In this document: piece by piece, positions 50,176-58,624 of the stretch
Numbering within the stretch: the first letter of the stretch is position 1
Layout: the number at the start of each line of letters is the position of its first letter
Program-made: the position numbers and the translations under genes
The notes under the pieces: model-generated
Seen by the model: the letters and a program-made list of their open reading frames with translations, nothing else
What the model was told of the DNA's origin: nothing
Database searches by the model: none
DNA from: Paracoccus shandongensis
GTDB lineage: Bacteria; Pseudomonadota; Alphaproteobacteria; Rhodobacterales; Rhodobacteraceae
NCBI RefSeq assembly: GCF_017315735.1
Contig: NZ_JAFLRK010000005.1
Coordinates: forward strand, 88,162 to 152,161
Length of the DNA stretch: 64,000 nucleotides
Direction: 5' to 3'

Positions 50176-51057
50176 ATGCGGATCATCGTCTTGGGCGCGG
50201 CGGCGGGCGGGGGCCTGCCGCAATGGAACTGCGGCTGCGGCAACTGCAATGCCGCGCGGGACGGCCGGATACCGGCGATGACGCAAAGCTCGGTCGCGGT
50301 CAGCGCGGATGGGCGGTCCTGGGCGGTCCTGAACGCCTCGCCCGACATCCGGGCGCAGCTGGCGGCCACGCCCGCGCTGCATCCGACAGGGCTGCGCGAC
50401 GTGCCGCTGCAATCGGTGCTGGTGACGAATGGCGATATCGACCATGTGGCGGGGCTGCTGACGCTGCGCGAAAGCCAGCCCTTTGCGCTGTGGGCGACGC
50501 CCGCGATCCATGCGGTCCTGGCCGCAAACCCGATGCTGGGGGCCTTGCGCGCCGATCTGGTGCCGCGAAACCGCGTCACCCTGGACCAGCCGGTCGGGAT
50601 CGCGCCGGGGCTGACGGCCAGGCTGTTCGCGGTGCCGGGCAAGGTGCCGCTTTACCAGGAAGGCGATGTGGTCGAGACGGGCCTGGTGGGCGAGACGACC
50701 GTGGGCGTGGAACTGACGGCGAACGGGCGCCGGGCGCTTTATATCCCGGGCTGCGCGGACCTGCCGGACTGGCTGGCGGACCGCATCGCGGGCGCGGATC
50801 TGCTGATGTTCGACGGCACCCTGTGGGAGGATGACGAGATGATCCGCCTGGGCCTTGGCCAGAAGACCGGGCGGCGCATGGGGCACATGCCGGTGGTGGA
50901 AACCATTGCCGCATTCAAGGACGTGCCTGTCGGGCGGCGGGTCTTCGTCCACATGAACAATTCCAATCCGCTGGTCGATCCGGCCAGCACTCAGACGCGC
51001 GAAGCAGAAGCCAGCGGCTGGCAGATCGGCCGCGACGGAATGGAGATCACGCTGTGA
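50176..51057 (+). CDS. pqqB: PQQ biosynthesis protein PqqB
   Basis: 293 residues of the metallo-beta-lactamase-like PqqB. The Cys-rich start QWNCGCGNCNAAR and the metal-site motif TNGDIDHVAGLL are present. PqqB is an iron-dependent hydroxylase that acts on the tyrosine of the cross-linked diglutamyl-tyrosine intermediate. GGGGG stands ahead of the ATG at 50176. The TGA overlaps the pqqC GTG start (GTGA), so the genes are coupled. Confidence 0.95.
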   Translation: MRIIVLGAAAGGGLPQWNCGCGNCNAARDGRIPAMTQSSVAVSADGRSWAVLNASPDIRAQLAATPALHPTGLRDVPLQSVLVTNGDIDHVAGLLTLRESQPFALWATPAIHAVLAANPMLGALRADLVPRNRVTLDQPVGIAPGLTARLFAVPGKVPLYQEGDVVETGLVGETTVGVELTANGRRALYIPGCADLPDWLADRIAGADLLMFDGTLWEDDEMIRLGLGQKTGRRMGHMPVVETIAAFKDVPVGRRVFVHMNNSNPLVDPASTQTREAEASGWQIGRDGMEITL

Positions 51058-51821
51058 AGGACGCCTTTTCAGAACCGGGGCAAGACCAGGCGCAATCGCG
51101 CGAGGATTTCGAGGCCCGGCTGCGCGCCATCGGGGCCGCGCGTTACCACGACCGCCACCCCTTCCACGAACGGCTGCATGGCGGCCATTGCACCCCCGAC
51201 GAGGTTCGAGCCTGGGTCATCAACCGCTGGATGTATCAATCCCGCATCCCCATGAAGGACGCGGCCTTCATGTCCCGCGTCGAGGATCCCGACCTGCGCC
51301 GCCATTGGCGCAAGCGGATCGAGGATCACGACGGCGGCATCGCCGAAGGCGGCGGCATCCGGCGCTGGCTGGCCTTGGCGCAGGCCGTGGGGCTGGATCC
51401 GGATTATGTGGCATCCGGCGTGGGCATCATGCCCGCCACGCGCTTCGCGGTGGACGCCTATGTCCGCTTCGTGCGCGACATGCCCCTGCTGGACGCGGTG
51501 GCGGCCAGCCTGACCGAACTGTTCGCGCCGAAAATCCATGCCCAGCGGATCGAGGGGCTGCTGGCGCATTACGATTTTGCGGACGATTCCAGCCTGTCCT
51601 ATTTCCGAAAGCGCCTGACCGAGGCGCCCGAGGACGTGAAATTCGGCCTTGATTACGTGCTGACCCATGCCGACACGCGCGAAAAACAGGACGCGGCGGC
51701 GGCGGCGTTGGTCTTCAAGACCGACGTGCTGTGGGCGCAGCTTGACGCGCTGTGGCACGGCTATGTCGAAGGCAACATCCCGCCGGGCGCCTGGCGGCCG
51801 GGCGAGGGGATGGCGAAATGA
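51054..51821 (+). CDS. pqqC: Pyrroloquinoline-quinone synthase PqqC
   Basis: 255 residues of PqqC, an oxidase without bound cofactor that performs ring closure and eight-electron oxidation in the last step. Conserved segments are RYHDRHPFHERLHGG, WVINRWMYQSRIPMKDAAF and HDGGIAEGGGIRRWL. The start is GTG at 51054, overlapping pqqB. It overlaps pqqD by 4 bases. It follows the E. coli TenA-like fold class. Confidence 0.96.
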   Translation: MKDAFSEPGQDQAQSREDFEARLRAIGAARYHDRHPFHERLHGGHCTPDEVRAWVINRWMYQSRIPMKDAAFMSRVEDPDLRRHWRKRIEDHDGGIAEGGGIRRWLALAQAVGLDPDYVASGVGIMPATRFAVDAYVRFVRDMPLLDAVAASLTELFAPKIHAQRIEGLLAHYDFADDSSLSYFRKRLTEAPEDVKFGLDYVLTHADTREKQDAAAAALVFKTDVLWAQLDALWHGYVEGNIPPGAWRPGEGMAK

Positions 51822-52135
51822 CCGCCCAGCCAGCTTCCATCCGGCCCGCCCCCCTGATCGGCCCCGACGACATCCCCTATCTGCCGCGCGGCGTGCGGCT
51901 GGCCCATGACCGCGTGCGCGGCATCCGCGTGTTGCAGGCCCCCGAACGGGCCATGCAGCTGGACGCCATCGGCGACGCGATCCTGGGGGAACTGGACGGC
52001 GCGCGCCCCCTGTCGGCCATCGTCAGCGGCCTTGCCGCGCGCTATAATGCCCCCGAAGACCAGATCGCGGGCGACGTGCGCGATTTCCTGACCGGGCTGA
52101 TCGAACGGCGGATGGTCTTTGTGAGGACGCCATGA
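51818..52135 (+). CDS. pqqD: PQQ biosynthesis peptide chaperone PqqD
   Basis: 105 residues with the RRE peptide-binding fold. PqqD binds PqqA and presents it to the radical SAM enzyme PqqE. Typical conserved parts are PYLPRGVRLAHDRVRG and LDAIGDAILGELDG. The N-terminal 15 residues are a short extension. Overlaps both pqqC (ATGA) and pqqE (ATGA), so it is made with them. Confidence 0.94.
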   Translation: MTAQPASIRPAPLIGPDDIPYLPRGVRLAHDRVRGIRVLQAPERAMQLDAIGDAILGELDGARPLSAIVSGLAARYNAPEDQIAGDVRDFLTGLIERRMVFVRTP

Positions 52136-53268
52136 AGGACCAGCAACACCAACCCCGCGACCTGGACGGCAACCCCGTCACCCCCGGCCTGCCCATGGCC
52201 ATGCTGGCCGAGGTCACGCATCGCTGCCCCCTCGCCTGCCCTTATTGTTCCAACCCGGTCGAACTGACCCGCGCCGCGCAGGAACTGACCGCCGACGACT
52301 GGGGCCGCGTCTTCCGGCAGGCCGCCGACCTGGGCGTGTTGCAGGTCCATGTCTCGGGCGGGGAACCCGGCGCGCGGCGCGATCTGGCGCAGATCGTGAC
52401 CCATGCGCGGGATGCGAGGCTTTATGTGAACCTGATCACCTCCGGCATCGGCATCACGCGCGAGCGGCTGGAGGAGCTGGACCGCGCGGGCGTGGATCAC
52501 GTGCAACTGTCCTTGCAGGGCATCCGCCCCGACATGGCCGACCGCATCAGCGGCCATCCGGGATCCTGGGACAAGAAGATGGCCTTCGCCGCCTGGGTGC
52601 AGGAGATCGGCTTTCCCCTGACCATCAACGCCGTGGTTCACCGCCAGAACCTGGAGCGCCTGCCCGAGATGATCGCGCTGGCCGAACAACTCGGCGCGCG
52701 GCGGATCGAGGTCGCGACCGTGCAGTTCCACGGCTGGGCGGATCTGAACCGCAAGGCGCTGATGCCCACGCGCGAACAGGCGGCCTTTGCGCGCCAGGTG
52801 GTGAACGACGCGCGCATCCGGCTGCGCGGGCGCATGGTCATCGACTATGTCCCCGCCGATCATCACGCGGTTTATCCCAAGGCCTGCATGGGCGGTTGGG
52901 GATCGACAGGCCTGAACGTCGCGCCCGACGGCACGGTGCTGCCCTGCCACGCCGCGCAGTCGATCCCCTGGATGCGGTTCGAGAATGTCCGCGACACCCC
53001 CCTGGGCGAAATCTGGCACGGGTCCGACAGCTTCAACGCCTTTCGCGGCACGGGTTGGATGCCCGAGCCCTGCCAGTCCTGCGCCCGCAAGACCGTGGAT
53101 TTCGGCGGCTGCCGCTGCCAGGCCATGGCGCTGGCGGGCGATGCGCGGGCGACCGACCCGGTCTGCTCGCTGTCGCCCTTTCACGCGCAGGTCGTGGCGC
53201 GGGCCGAGGACGACGCCCGGGCCGACACCGCCGATCTTGTCTATCGCCGCATGAGGAAAGGAGAGTAA
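52132..53268 (+). CDS. pqqE: PqqA peptide cyclase PqqE (radical SAM/SPASM)
   Basis: 378 residues. The radical SAM cluster is held by Cys32, Cys36 and Cys39 (HRCPLACPYC). A C-terminal SPASM domain holds auxiliary clusters with cysteines in PCQSCARK, CRCQ and VCSLSPFH. It forms the carbon-carbon bond between Glu16 and Tyr20 of PqqA. The ATG overlaps pqqD. Three bases follow before the fused SoxYZ gene, which suggests a single transcript. Confidence 0.96.
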   Translation: MKDQQHQPRDLDGNPVTPGLPMAMLAEVTHRCPLACPYCSNPVELTRAAQELTADDWGRVFRQAADLGVLQVHVSGGEPGARRDLAQIVTHARDARLYVNLITSGIGITRERLEELDRAGVDHVQLSLQGIRPDMADRISGHPGSWDKKMAFAAWVQEIGFPLTINAVVHRQNLERLPEMIALAEQLGARRIEVATVQFHGWADLNRKALMPTREQAAFARQVVNDARIRLRGRMVIDYVPADHHAVYPKACMGGWGSTGLNVAPDGTVLPCHAAQSIPWMRFENVRDTPLGEIWHGSDSFNAFRGTGWMPEPCQSCARKTVDFGGCRCQAMALAGDARATDPVCSLSPFHAQVVARAEDDARADTADLVYRRMRKGE

Positions 53269-53271
53269 GCG

Positions 53272-54045
53272 ATGAAAGCGCATATCCTTGCCGTTCTGCT
53301 GCTGGCCGGACCGGCGATGGCGCAGGACAACCCCCTGCAGGATTCGGCCACCTGGGACGACCTGCGCGATTCGGTCCTGGGCCTGGCCTCGGACGTGCCG
53401 CAGGACCTGGGCGTCCTGGACCTGGAGGCCCCCGTGCGCGCGCACGAGGCCGCCATCGTTCCCATCCGCCTGGTGCAGCCGCACGGGGCCCCGGCCATCA
53501 CCGCCGCGACCCTGGTGATCGACGAAAACCCCGCCCCGGTCGCCGCCGAATACAGCTTCGGCCCGGCGATGATGCCGCTGGATTTCGAATTCCGCGTCCG
53601 CGTGGACAGCTATTCCGACGTGCGCGCCATTGCCGACACGGGCACCGGCAGCCAGGTCATGGCGGGGCGCTTCGTCAAGGCCTCGGGCGGATGCTCGGCG
53701 CCTGCGGGCAAGGACATGGCCGCGGTCGAGGCGACGATGGGCCAGATGCGCTGGCGCACGGCCCAGGAAGACGGCCGCCAGGTTGGCACGCTGATGATCC
53801 GGCACCCGAACTTTTCCGGCCTGCAGCGCGACCAGGTGACGCTTCTGAACATCCCCGCCCATTTCATCGACCGCCTGGACGTGCGCCAGGGCGAGGAGCT
53901 GCTGTTCGCGCTGAAGGCCGGGATCTCGATCAGCGAGGATCCGGTGTTCCGCTTTGCCTATCGCCCCAACGGCCAGCCGATCCGCGTCCATGCCGAGGAC
54001 ACCGACGGCAATGTCTGGGACCAGGAATTCGCCGCGGGCGGATGA
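53272..54045 (+). CDS. Quinoprotein-associated fused SoxYZ-like carrier
   Basis: 257 residues with a signal peptide (MKAHILAVLLLAGPAMA). It joins a SoxY-like half (carrier cysteine in SGGCSAPAG, around residue 140) and a SoxZ-like half (IRHPNFSGLQRDQ, then the C-terminal sheet). This is the quinoprotein dehydrogenase-associated SoxYZ carrier. It sits directly after pqqE and shares the region with the SoxH-like hydrolase, so both belong to one periplasmic relay linked to PQQ enzymes. The carried substrate is not known. Confidence 0.88.
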   Translation: MKAHILAVLLLAGPAMAQDNPLQDSATWDDLRDSVLGLASDVPQDLGVLDLEAPVRAHEAAIVPIRLVQPHGAPAITAATLVIDENPAPVAAEYSFGPAMMPLDFEFRVRVDSYSDVRAIADTGTGSQVMAGRFVKASGGCSAPAGKDMAAVEATMGQMRWRTAQEDGRQVGTLMIRHPNFSGLQRDQVTLLNIPAHFIDRLDVRQGEELLFALKAGISISEDPVFRFAYRPNGQPIRVHAEDTDGNVWDQEFAAGG

Positions 54046-54160
54046 CCGCCGGTTCCATCAGACCTTTGTCGCAGATGCAGGGTTGCTTTGTTGCAACACT
54101 GCCCTAAGATCGGAACGGCGCGGAGGGGAGACCGCGCGGTTACGCAATGGAGGGATATGC

Positions 54161-54868
54161 ATGACAGCCGCAGCCATGCAGGCACGCGTGCCGCAGACGC
54201 CACGGCAAAGCGCCGATCAGGTCCGGGAAATCCTGATCGTGGACGATCATCCCCTGATGTGCGACGCCTTGGCGCTGACGCTGAAGATCAGCTTCGGGCT
54301 GAAGAATGTGCGCACCGCCCGCAGCCTGGGCGCCGCGCTGGACGGCATCCGCGCCCAGGGCGCGCCCGACGCCGTGATCCTGGACCTGAACCTGCCCGAC
54401 GCGCGGGGGGCCGAGGGCATCGTGACCCTGCGCCGCCAGTTGCCCGACGTGCCCATCACCATGATTTCCGCCGACCTGGACGGCGCGATGATTTCCGCCG
54501 CGATGGCGGCGGGCGCGCAGGGATACATCAGCAAGTCGCTGAGCCGAGAGGCGCTGGTCGACAGCCTGCGCCGCATGTGGGAAGGCGAACATGTCACGCC
54601 CGAAGGCTATGCCCCCGACCAGGCCTGCGCCGAGGACGAGGCCAAGGCGGAACTCGCCCGCCGCTTCGCCACCCTGACGCCGCAGCAGATGAAGATCCTG
54701 CGGCTGATCTGCCAGGGCAAGGCGAACAAGGAAATCAGCTATGACCTGTCCATCGCCGAGGCCACGGTGAAGACCCACATCACCGCGATCATGTCCAAGA
54801 TCAACGCGCGCCGCCGCACCCAGGCGGTGCTGCTTGCCAACACGGTCCGCCTGTTCGAGGCGGGCTGA
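54161..54868 (+). CDS. LuxR-type response regulator (FlhR-like)
   Basis: 235 residues: receiver domain (IVDDHPLMCDAL; phospho-acceptor Asp75 in VILDLNLPD) and a C-terminal LuxR helix-turn-helix (TPQQMKILRLICQGKANKEI and EATVKTHITAIMSKI). It resembles regulators of alcohol and C1 oxidation such as FlhR of Paracoccus and the ErbR/ExaE group of Pseudomonas. It overlaps the FIST gene and runs with the kinase. The ATG at 54161 has AGGG ahead. Expected to act on PQQ dehydrogenase or formaldehyde genes; targets not known. Confidence 0.75.
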   Translation: MTAAAMQARVPQTPRQSADQVREILIVDDHPLMCDALALTLKISFGLKNVRTARSLGAALDGIRAQGAPDAVILDLNLPDARGAEGIVTLRRQLPDVPITMISADLDGAMISAAMAAGAQGYISKSLSREALVDSLRRMWEGEHVTPEGYAPDQACAEDEAKAELARRFATLTPQQMKILRLICQGKANKEISYDLSIAEATVKTHITAIMSKINARRRTQAVLLANTVRLFEAG

Positions 54869-56034
54869 TGGATACCGGCCCGGCTGCGAAGGAGGGCGCC
54901 ACCGGGCCGGTGGCCGTGCAGGCCGACCGCGGACGGGCCGATCACGGCCAGGTTCTGCTGGACGGCCTGCGCGGAGCCAATCCCGGGCTGGTGCTGGTCT
55001 TCGGCGCCCATGGCCCCGATCTGGCCACGCTGGACGCCACCCTGCGGGCGGGCCTGCCCGAGGGCTGCGTGATCGCGGGCTGTTCGTCCGCCGGCGAGAT
55101 CGGCCCGGACGGCTATGCCAGCGACAGCGTGGTCGCGATCGGGTTTCCTGCAGCCCATTTCCGCGCATCCGTCCTGGTGCTGCCGCATCTGGACCAGCTT
55201 CCGGTGTCGGACTGGATGGCGGCGCTGCGCCGGTTGCAGGCGGGCTTCGGCCCCGATCCGCAGCGGTCGCTGTTCGGGCTGTTGATGGTCGATGGGCTGG
55301 CGGGCCAGGAAGACGCGCTTGTGGCCACCATCGACGCGGCGCTGCCTTCGGTCCCCACGCTGGGCGGATCGGCGGGCGACGGGCTGCTGTTCCGCCAGAC
55401 CTGGCTTCTGGCGGGGGGCAAGGTCGTGACCAACGCCGCCGTCTTCCTGCTGGTGGAAACCGACCTTGCCGTCAGCGAGGTCACCTTCGCCCATTTCAGC
55501 CCCACCGCCACGCGCGTGGTGGTGACCGCAGCCATTCCCGAAAAGCGCCGCATCCTGGAACTGAACGCCGAACCCGCGGCCGAGGAATATGCCCGCCTGA
55601 CCGGCATCGCCACCGACGCGCTGACGCCCGCGGACTTTGCCCGCCATCCCCTGCTGCTGCGCATGGGGCGCCACCATCATGTCCGCGCCATCAGCGCCCA
55701 GACCGGCGATGGCGGGCTGTCCCTGATGTCGGCCATCGACACCGGAACCGTGCTGACCCTGGGCCGGGCCGAGGATATGACCCAGGGCTTTGCCGAGGCG
55801 CTGGCCTCCCTGCCCCGCCCGCCCCTGATGGTGCTGGGCTTTGACTGCATCCTGCGCCGCCTTGCCCTGGAACGCGAAGGCCTGCGCGACCAGATGTCGG
55901 AGCTGCTCTCGCGATACCGCGTGGCGGGCTTCAACACCTATGGCGAACAGCACAGCGGGATGCATGTGAACCAGACCTTCGTGGGGCTGGCCTTCATGCC
56001 CAACCCGGATGCGGCCCCCGCCCATGTTGCGTGA
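54868..56034 (+). CDS. FIST-domain sensor, NosP-like
   Basis: 388 residues with FIST_N and FIST_C domains (VFGAHGPDLATLDATLRAGL, then CSSAGEIGPDGY, LGGSAGDGLLF, and NTYGEQHSGMHVNQTF at the end). FIST proteins sense small ligands; NosP of Pseudomonas is a heme-binding nitric oxide sensor paired with the kinase NahK. Here it lies between a response regulator and a hybrid kinase, overlapping both, so a NosP-like role is likely. The heme ligand cannot be identified by eye. Sequence alone does not exclude another ligand. Confidence 0.75.
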   Translation: MDTGPAAKEGATGPVAVQADRGRADHGQVLLDGLRGANPGLVLVFGAHGPDLATLDATLRAGLPEGCVIAGCSSAGEIGPDGYASDSVVAIGFPAAHFRASVLVLPHLDQLPVSDWMAALRRLQAGFGPDPQRSLFGLLMVDGLAGQEDALVATIDAALPSVPTLGGSAGDGLLFRQTWLLAGGKVVTNAAVFLLVETDLAVSEVTFAHFSPTATRVVVTAAIPEKRRILELNAEPAAEEYARLTGIATDALTPADFARHPLLLRMGRHHHVRAISAQTGDGGLSLMSAIDTGTVLTLGRAEDMTQGFAEALASLPRPPLMVLGFDCILRRLALEREGLRDQMSELLSRYRVAGFNTYGEQHSGMHVNQTFVGLAFMPNPDAAPAHVA

Positions 56035-57346
56035 CGACGACACGCCCGAACGCCAGGTCGAGAAGCTGCGCCGCATCAACCAGGTGCTGATCGACCGCAT
56101 CGACCGGCTGGAGGAATCGCGCGGGTCCGCCTGGTCGATGTTCCAGGCCGCCGTCGCGCTGGAGCAGGAGGTGATGGCCCGCACCCGCGACCTGGAACGC
56201 GCCCTGGCCGACCTGTCGCAGCGAAACCGCGAACTGGCCGTGGCGCGCGCATCCGCCGAGGAGGCGAACCGGTCCAAGACCCGCTTCCTGCGCGCGGCCA
56301 GCCACGACCTGCTGCAACCCCTCTCGGCGGCGCGGCTGTTTTTGTCGATGCTGACCGACACCCCGATGAGCGAGCTTCAGTCCGAACTGACCGGCCGGCT
56401 GTCGGGGGCCTTTGAATCGGTGGAGCAGCTGATGCACGCGGTGCTCGACATCTCGCGCCTGGACAGCCAGCGGATCGAGTTTCACCGCCAGCCCGTCCCC
56501 CTGGGCGATCTGTTCCGCCGCCTGGCCGTCGAATTCGCCCCCCTGGCCGAGGCCAAGGGGCTGCGCCTGTCCTTTGTCCCCACCGACATGGTGGTCGAAA
56601 GCGACCCGGTCTTCCTGCGGCGGATCGCGCAGAACCTGGTCTCGAACGCGATCAAGTACACCCACAAGGGCGGCGTGGTGGTGGGCGCGCGCAAACGGGG
56701 GGATCTGTGCTGGCTGTGTGTCTATGACACGGGCGTGGGCATCCCGGCGGTGGACCGCAACCGCATCTTCGACGAATTCCAGCGCCTGTCCCATGACGCG
56801 GCCACCCCCGGCATGGGCCTTGGCCTGTCCATCGTGCGCCGCGCCTGCGCGAAACTGGACCACCCCATCCGCCTGGATTCCGAGGCCATGCGCGGCACCG
56901 TCTTCCGCGTGGGCCTGCCCGTGGTGGAACGCGACCCCATCGGCCCGCCCGCCCGGCCCGACCAGGCGGCCCTGCCCCTGCGCGGGCGCGTGGCGCTGGT
57001 GGTGGAAAACGACCCCGGGATGCGGCGCGGATACGAGATGATCCTGCGCGACCGGCTGGGCATGGTCGCCCGCGTGACCGGCGGCACGGCCGAGGCCCTG
57101 GCCACCATGGGCGACGACCCGCCCGACGTGATCCTGGCCGACTACAACCTGGAAAACGGCGACACCGGGGTGGACGCGATCCGGGCGCTGCGCGGATCGG
57201 TGGGCCAGGCCATTCCGGCGGTGATGATCACCGCCCATCGCGACCCGCAGATCGGCCGCAGCTGCGCGGCCATGGGGGTGCACCTGATGGAAAAGCCCGT
57301 CCGCCCCGCTGAACTGGCCGAGATGCTGGGCGGGATCCTCGCGTGA
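56024..57346 (+). CDS. Hybrid histidine kinase (NahK-like)
   Basis: 440 residues. A coiled-coil N-terminus of about 80 residues precedes the phospho-acceptor His94 (FLRAASHDLLQPLSAARLF). The ATPase has NLVSNAIKYTHKGG and a glycine-rich GMGLGLSI. A C-terminal receiver has Asp373 (VILADYNLENGDTG). No transmembrane or own sensor domain, so the FIST protein probably supplies the input. The receiver could pass phosphate on or control kinase activity. Start ATG at 56024 overlaps the FIST gene; another at 56009 is possible. Confidence 0.82.
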   Translation: MLRDDDTPERQVEKLRRINQVLIDRIDRLEESRGSAWSMFQAAVALEQEVMARTRDLERALADLSQRNRELAVARASAEEANRSKTRFLRAASHDLLQPLSAARLFLSMLTDTPMSELQSELTGRLSGAFESVEQLMHAVLDISRLDSQRIEFHRQPVPLGDLFRRLAVEFAPLAEAKGLRLSFVPTDMVVESDPVFLRRIAQNLVSNAIKYTHKGGVVVGARKRGDLCWLCVYDTGVGIPAVDRNRIFDEFQRLSHDAATPGMGLGLSIVRRACAKLDHPIRLDSEAMRGTVFRVGLPVVERDPIGPPARPDQAALPLRGRVALVVENDPGMRRGYEMILRDRLGMVARVTGGTAEALATMGDDPPDVILADYNLENGDTGVDAIRALRGSVGQAIPAVMITAHRDPQIGRSCAAMGVHLMEKPVRPAELAEMLGGILA

Positions 57347-57435
57347 CCTGCGACCAAAGGCCGAGGGCGCGCGCGGCAGGGCTTGCCCTTGGGCCCTTGC
57401 GGCGCAAATCTGGATCTGCATGTGGGAGGATGACC

Positions 57436-58053
57436 ATGAACCGTGCGATTGCCGCAGCCCTGTGGCTGGGCCTGTCCGTGCTGACCGCCAGCCCCGTCCT
57501 GGCGGGCGAGGCCGGGGATGCCGTCTTTGCCGAGCGCGGCCCCTGGTCGCTGGAGGGCCGCGATCTCAACTGGACCCTGCATGTCGAGGGCCCCGAGTCG
57601 CCGGGCTTTCTGCGCATCGACAAGGGCAGCGTGACCCTGAGGGAGGGCACCGATCCTTCGGACCGGCAGCCGATCCTGCAACTGGTCCAGAAGACCGACA
57701 CCCGCACCCGGCAGATCGGGCCCTTTCCGGTGTCCGGCGGCGATCCGGTGCTGACCTTCTTTCTGGAACAGACGGCCCGCGACATGGCGCGGCTGACCGG
57801 GGGAAGCCCCTTCTATATCCGCAACCGCATCAAGGACGCGCTGTTCGGCGGCGGCCGGATCACCCGTGAAGGGGAACAGTCGGTGGCCAGCTTCCAGCCC
57901 TTCGACGGGGATCCGAACGCGGCCCGCATGGGGGGCTTCGACAGCCTGACGCTGACCTTCGTGCTGGGCGATCCCCGCCAGCCGATCCGCGAACTGCGGG
58001 CCGAGACCCAAGGCGATCAGCCCGGCTATCTGAACCGGATGGCGCTGCAATGA
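57436..58053 (+). CDS. Secreted hypothetical protein
   Basis: 205 residues with a signal peptide (MNRAIAAALWLGLSVLTASP, cut after VLAG). The mature protein has alternating beta-type stretches (LNWTLHVEGPESPGFLRI, SLTLTFVLGDPRQPIREL) and no cysteines, suggesting a periplasmic beta-sandwich. I do not recognise the family. The start at 57436 was chosen because GGGAGG lies six bases ahead; an ATG at 57430 is too near. It overlaps the next gene (ATGA) and follows the signalling trio, so it may belong to the same quinoprotein-related set. Confidence 0.7.
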   Translation: MNRAIAAALWLGLSVLTASPVLAGEAGDAVFAERGPWSLEGRDLNWTLHVEGPESPGFLRIDKGSVTLREGTDPSDRQPILQLVQKTDTRTRQIGPFPVSGGDPVLTFFLEQTARDMARLTGGSPFYIRNRIKDALFGGGRITREGEQSVASFQPFDGDPNAARMGGFDSLTLTFVLGDPRQPIRELRAETQGDQPGYLNRMALQ

Positions 58054-58388
58054 TCCTGCGGCTGCTGGTCCTGGCGACCACCCTGGGGGCCGGGGCGGTC
58101 CATGCGCAGGCGGTCAACGATTACCCGACCAACGCGCGGGCCGAATATGTCTTTGCCTGCATGGCGACCAACGGGCAAAGCCGCGACATGCTGGACCGCT
58201 GTTCCTGCGCCATCGACCGGATCGCCGAGGTTCTGCCCTATGACGATTATGTCCAGGCCGAAACCGTGCTGCGGATGCAGCAGACCACCGGCGAGCGCGC
58301 GGGCATGTTCAAGAGCATGGCCCAGATGACCGAGATCGTGGCCGGGCTGAAGCGCGCCGAGGCCGAGGCCGAGATTTTGTGTTTCTGA
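58050..58388 (+). CDS. Secreted hypothetical protein, Cys-rich
   Basis: 112 residues with a signal peptide (MILRLLVLATTLGAGAVHAQ). The mature part has four cysteines, including FACM and DRCSCAID and a C-terminal ILCF, spaced for two disulfides or a small metal site. Otherwise helical. Family not recognised. It overlaps the previous gene as ATGA, so they are coexpressed. A terminator hairpin follows at 58401. Confidence 0.7.
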   Translation: MILRLLVLATTLGAGAVHAQAVNDYPTNARAEYVFACMATNGQSRDMLDRCSCAIDRIAEVLPYDDYVQAETVLRMQQTTGERAGMFKSMAQMTEIVAGLKRAEAEAEILCF

Positions 58389-58400
58389 ACGAAGGTTGAA

Positions 58401-58434
58401 GGCGGGATCAGGAAACGCATGCGTTTCCCCCGCC
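58401..58434 (+). terminator. Terminator after the 58050 gene
   Basis: An 18-base perfect palindrome GGAAACGCATGCGTTTCC inside an outer stem of GGCGGG and CCCGCC, followed by CTTTAT. It is 13 bases after the stop codon. A strong structure with a short T-run. Confidence 0.75.
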
Positions 58435-58583
58435 CTTTATCGGACGGTTCACTCAGAGACGGTGCCGTCTCATGACCACGAAAGGCCGGCGCCCGCCTCG
58501 GGGGGCGTGAAGCGCCCGCCGGGGGCGGGGCGGGCGCTGGCCGGGCCTTTGGGCCCGGCAGTTCAGATGGATATGTTCCAATG

Positions 58584-58607
58584 TGGCGAAGGCGATGGCC
58601 TTCGCCA
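58584..58607 (-). terminator. Hairpin after ubiB
   Basis: Perfect 10-base arms TGGCGAAGGC and GCCTTCGCCA with a GATG loop, 17 bases after the ubiB stop on the minus strand. No T-run. Between it and 58434 lie further GC-rich stems, for example GGCCGGGCC and GGGCCCGGC near 58540-58560. Confidence 0.5.
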
Positions 58608-58624
58608 GCCCAAGGGACGGCCCC

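Noticed and set aside
54089..54098. 10-bp palindrome TGTTGCAACA before the response regulator gene
   Set aside because: Too short and common to call an operator alone, and it does not match FNR, NNR or other sites known to me. It might be part of an autoregulatory site.
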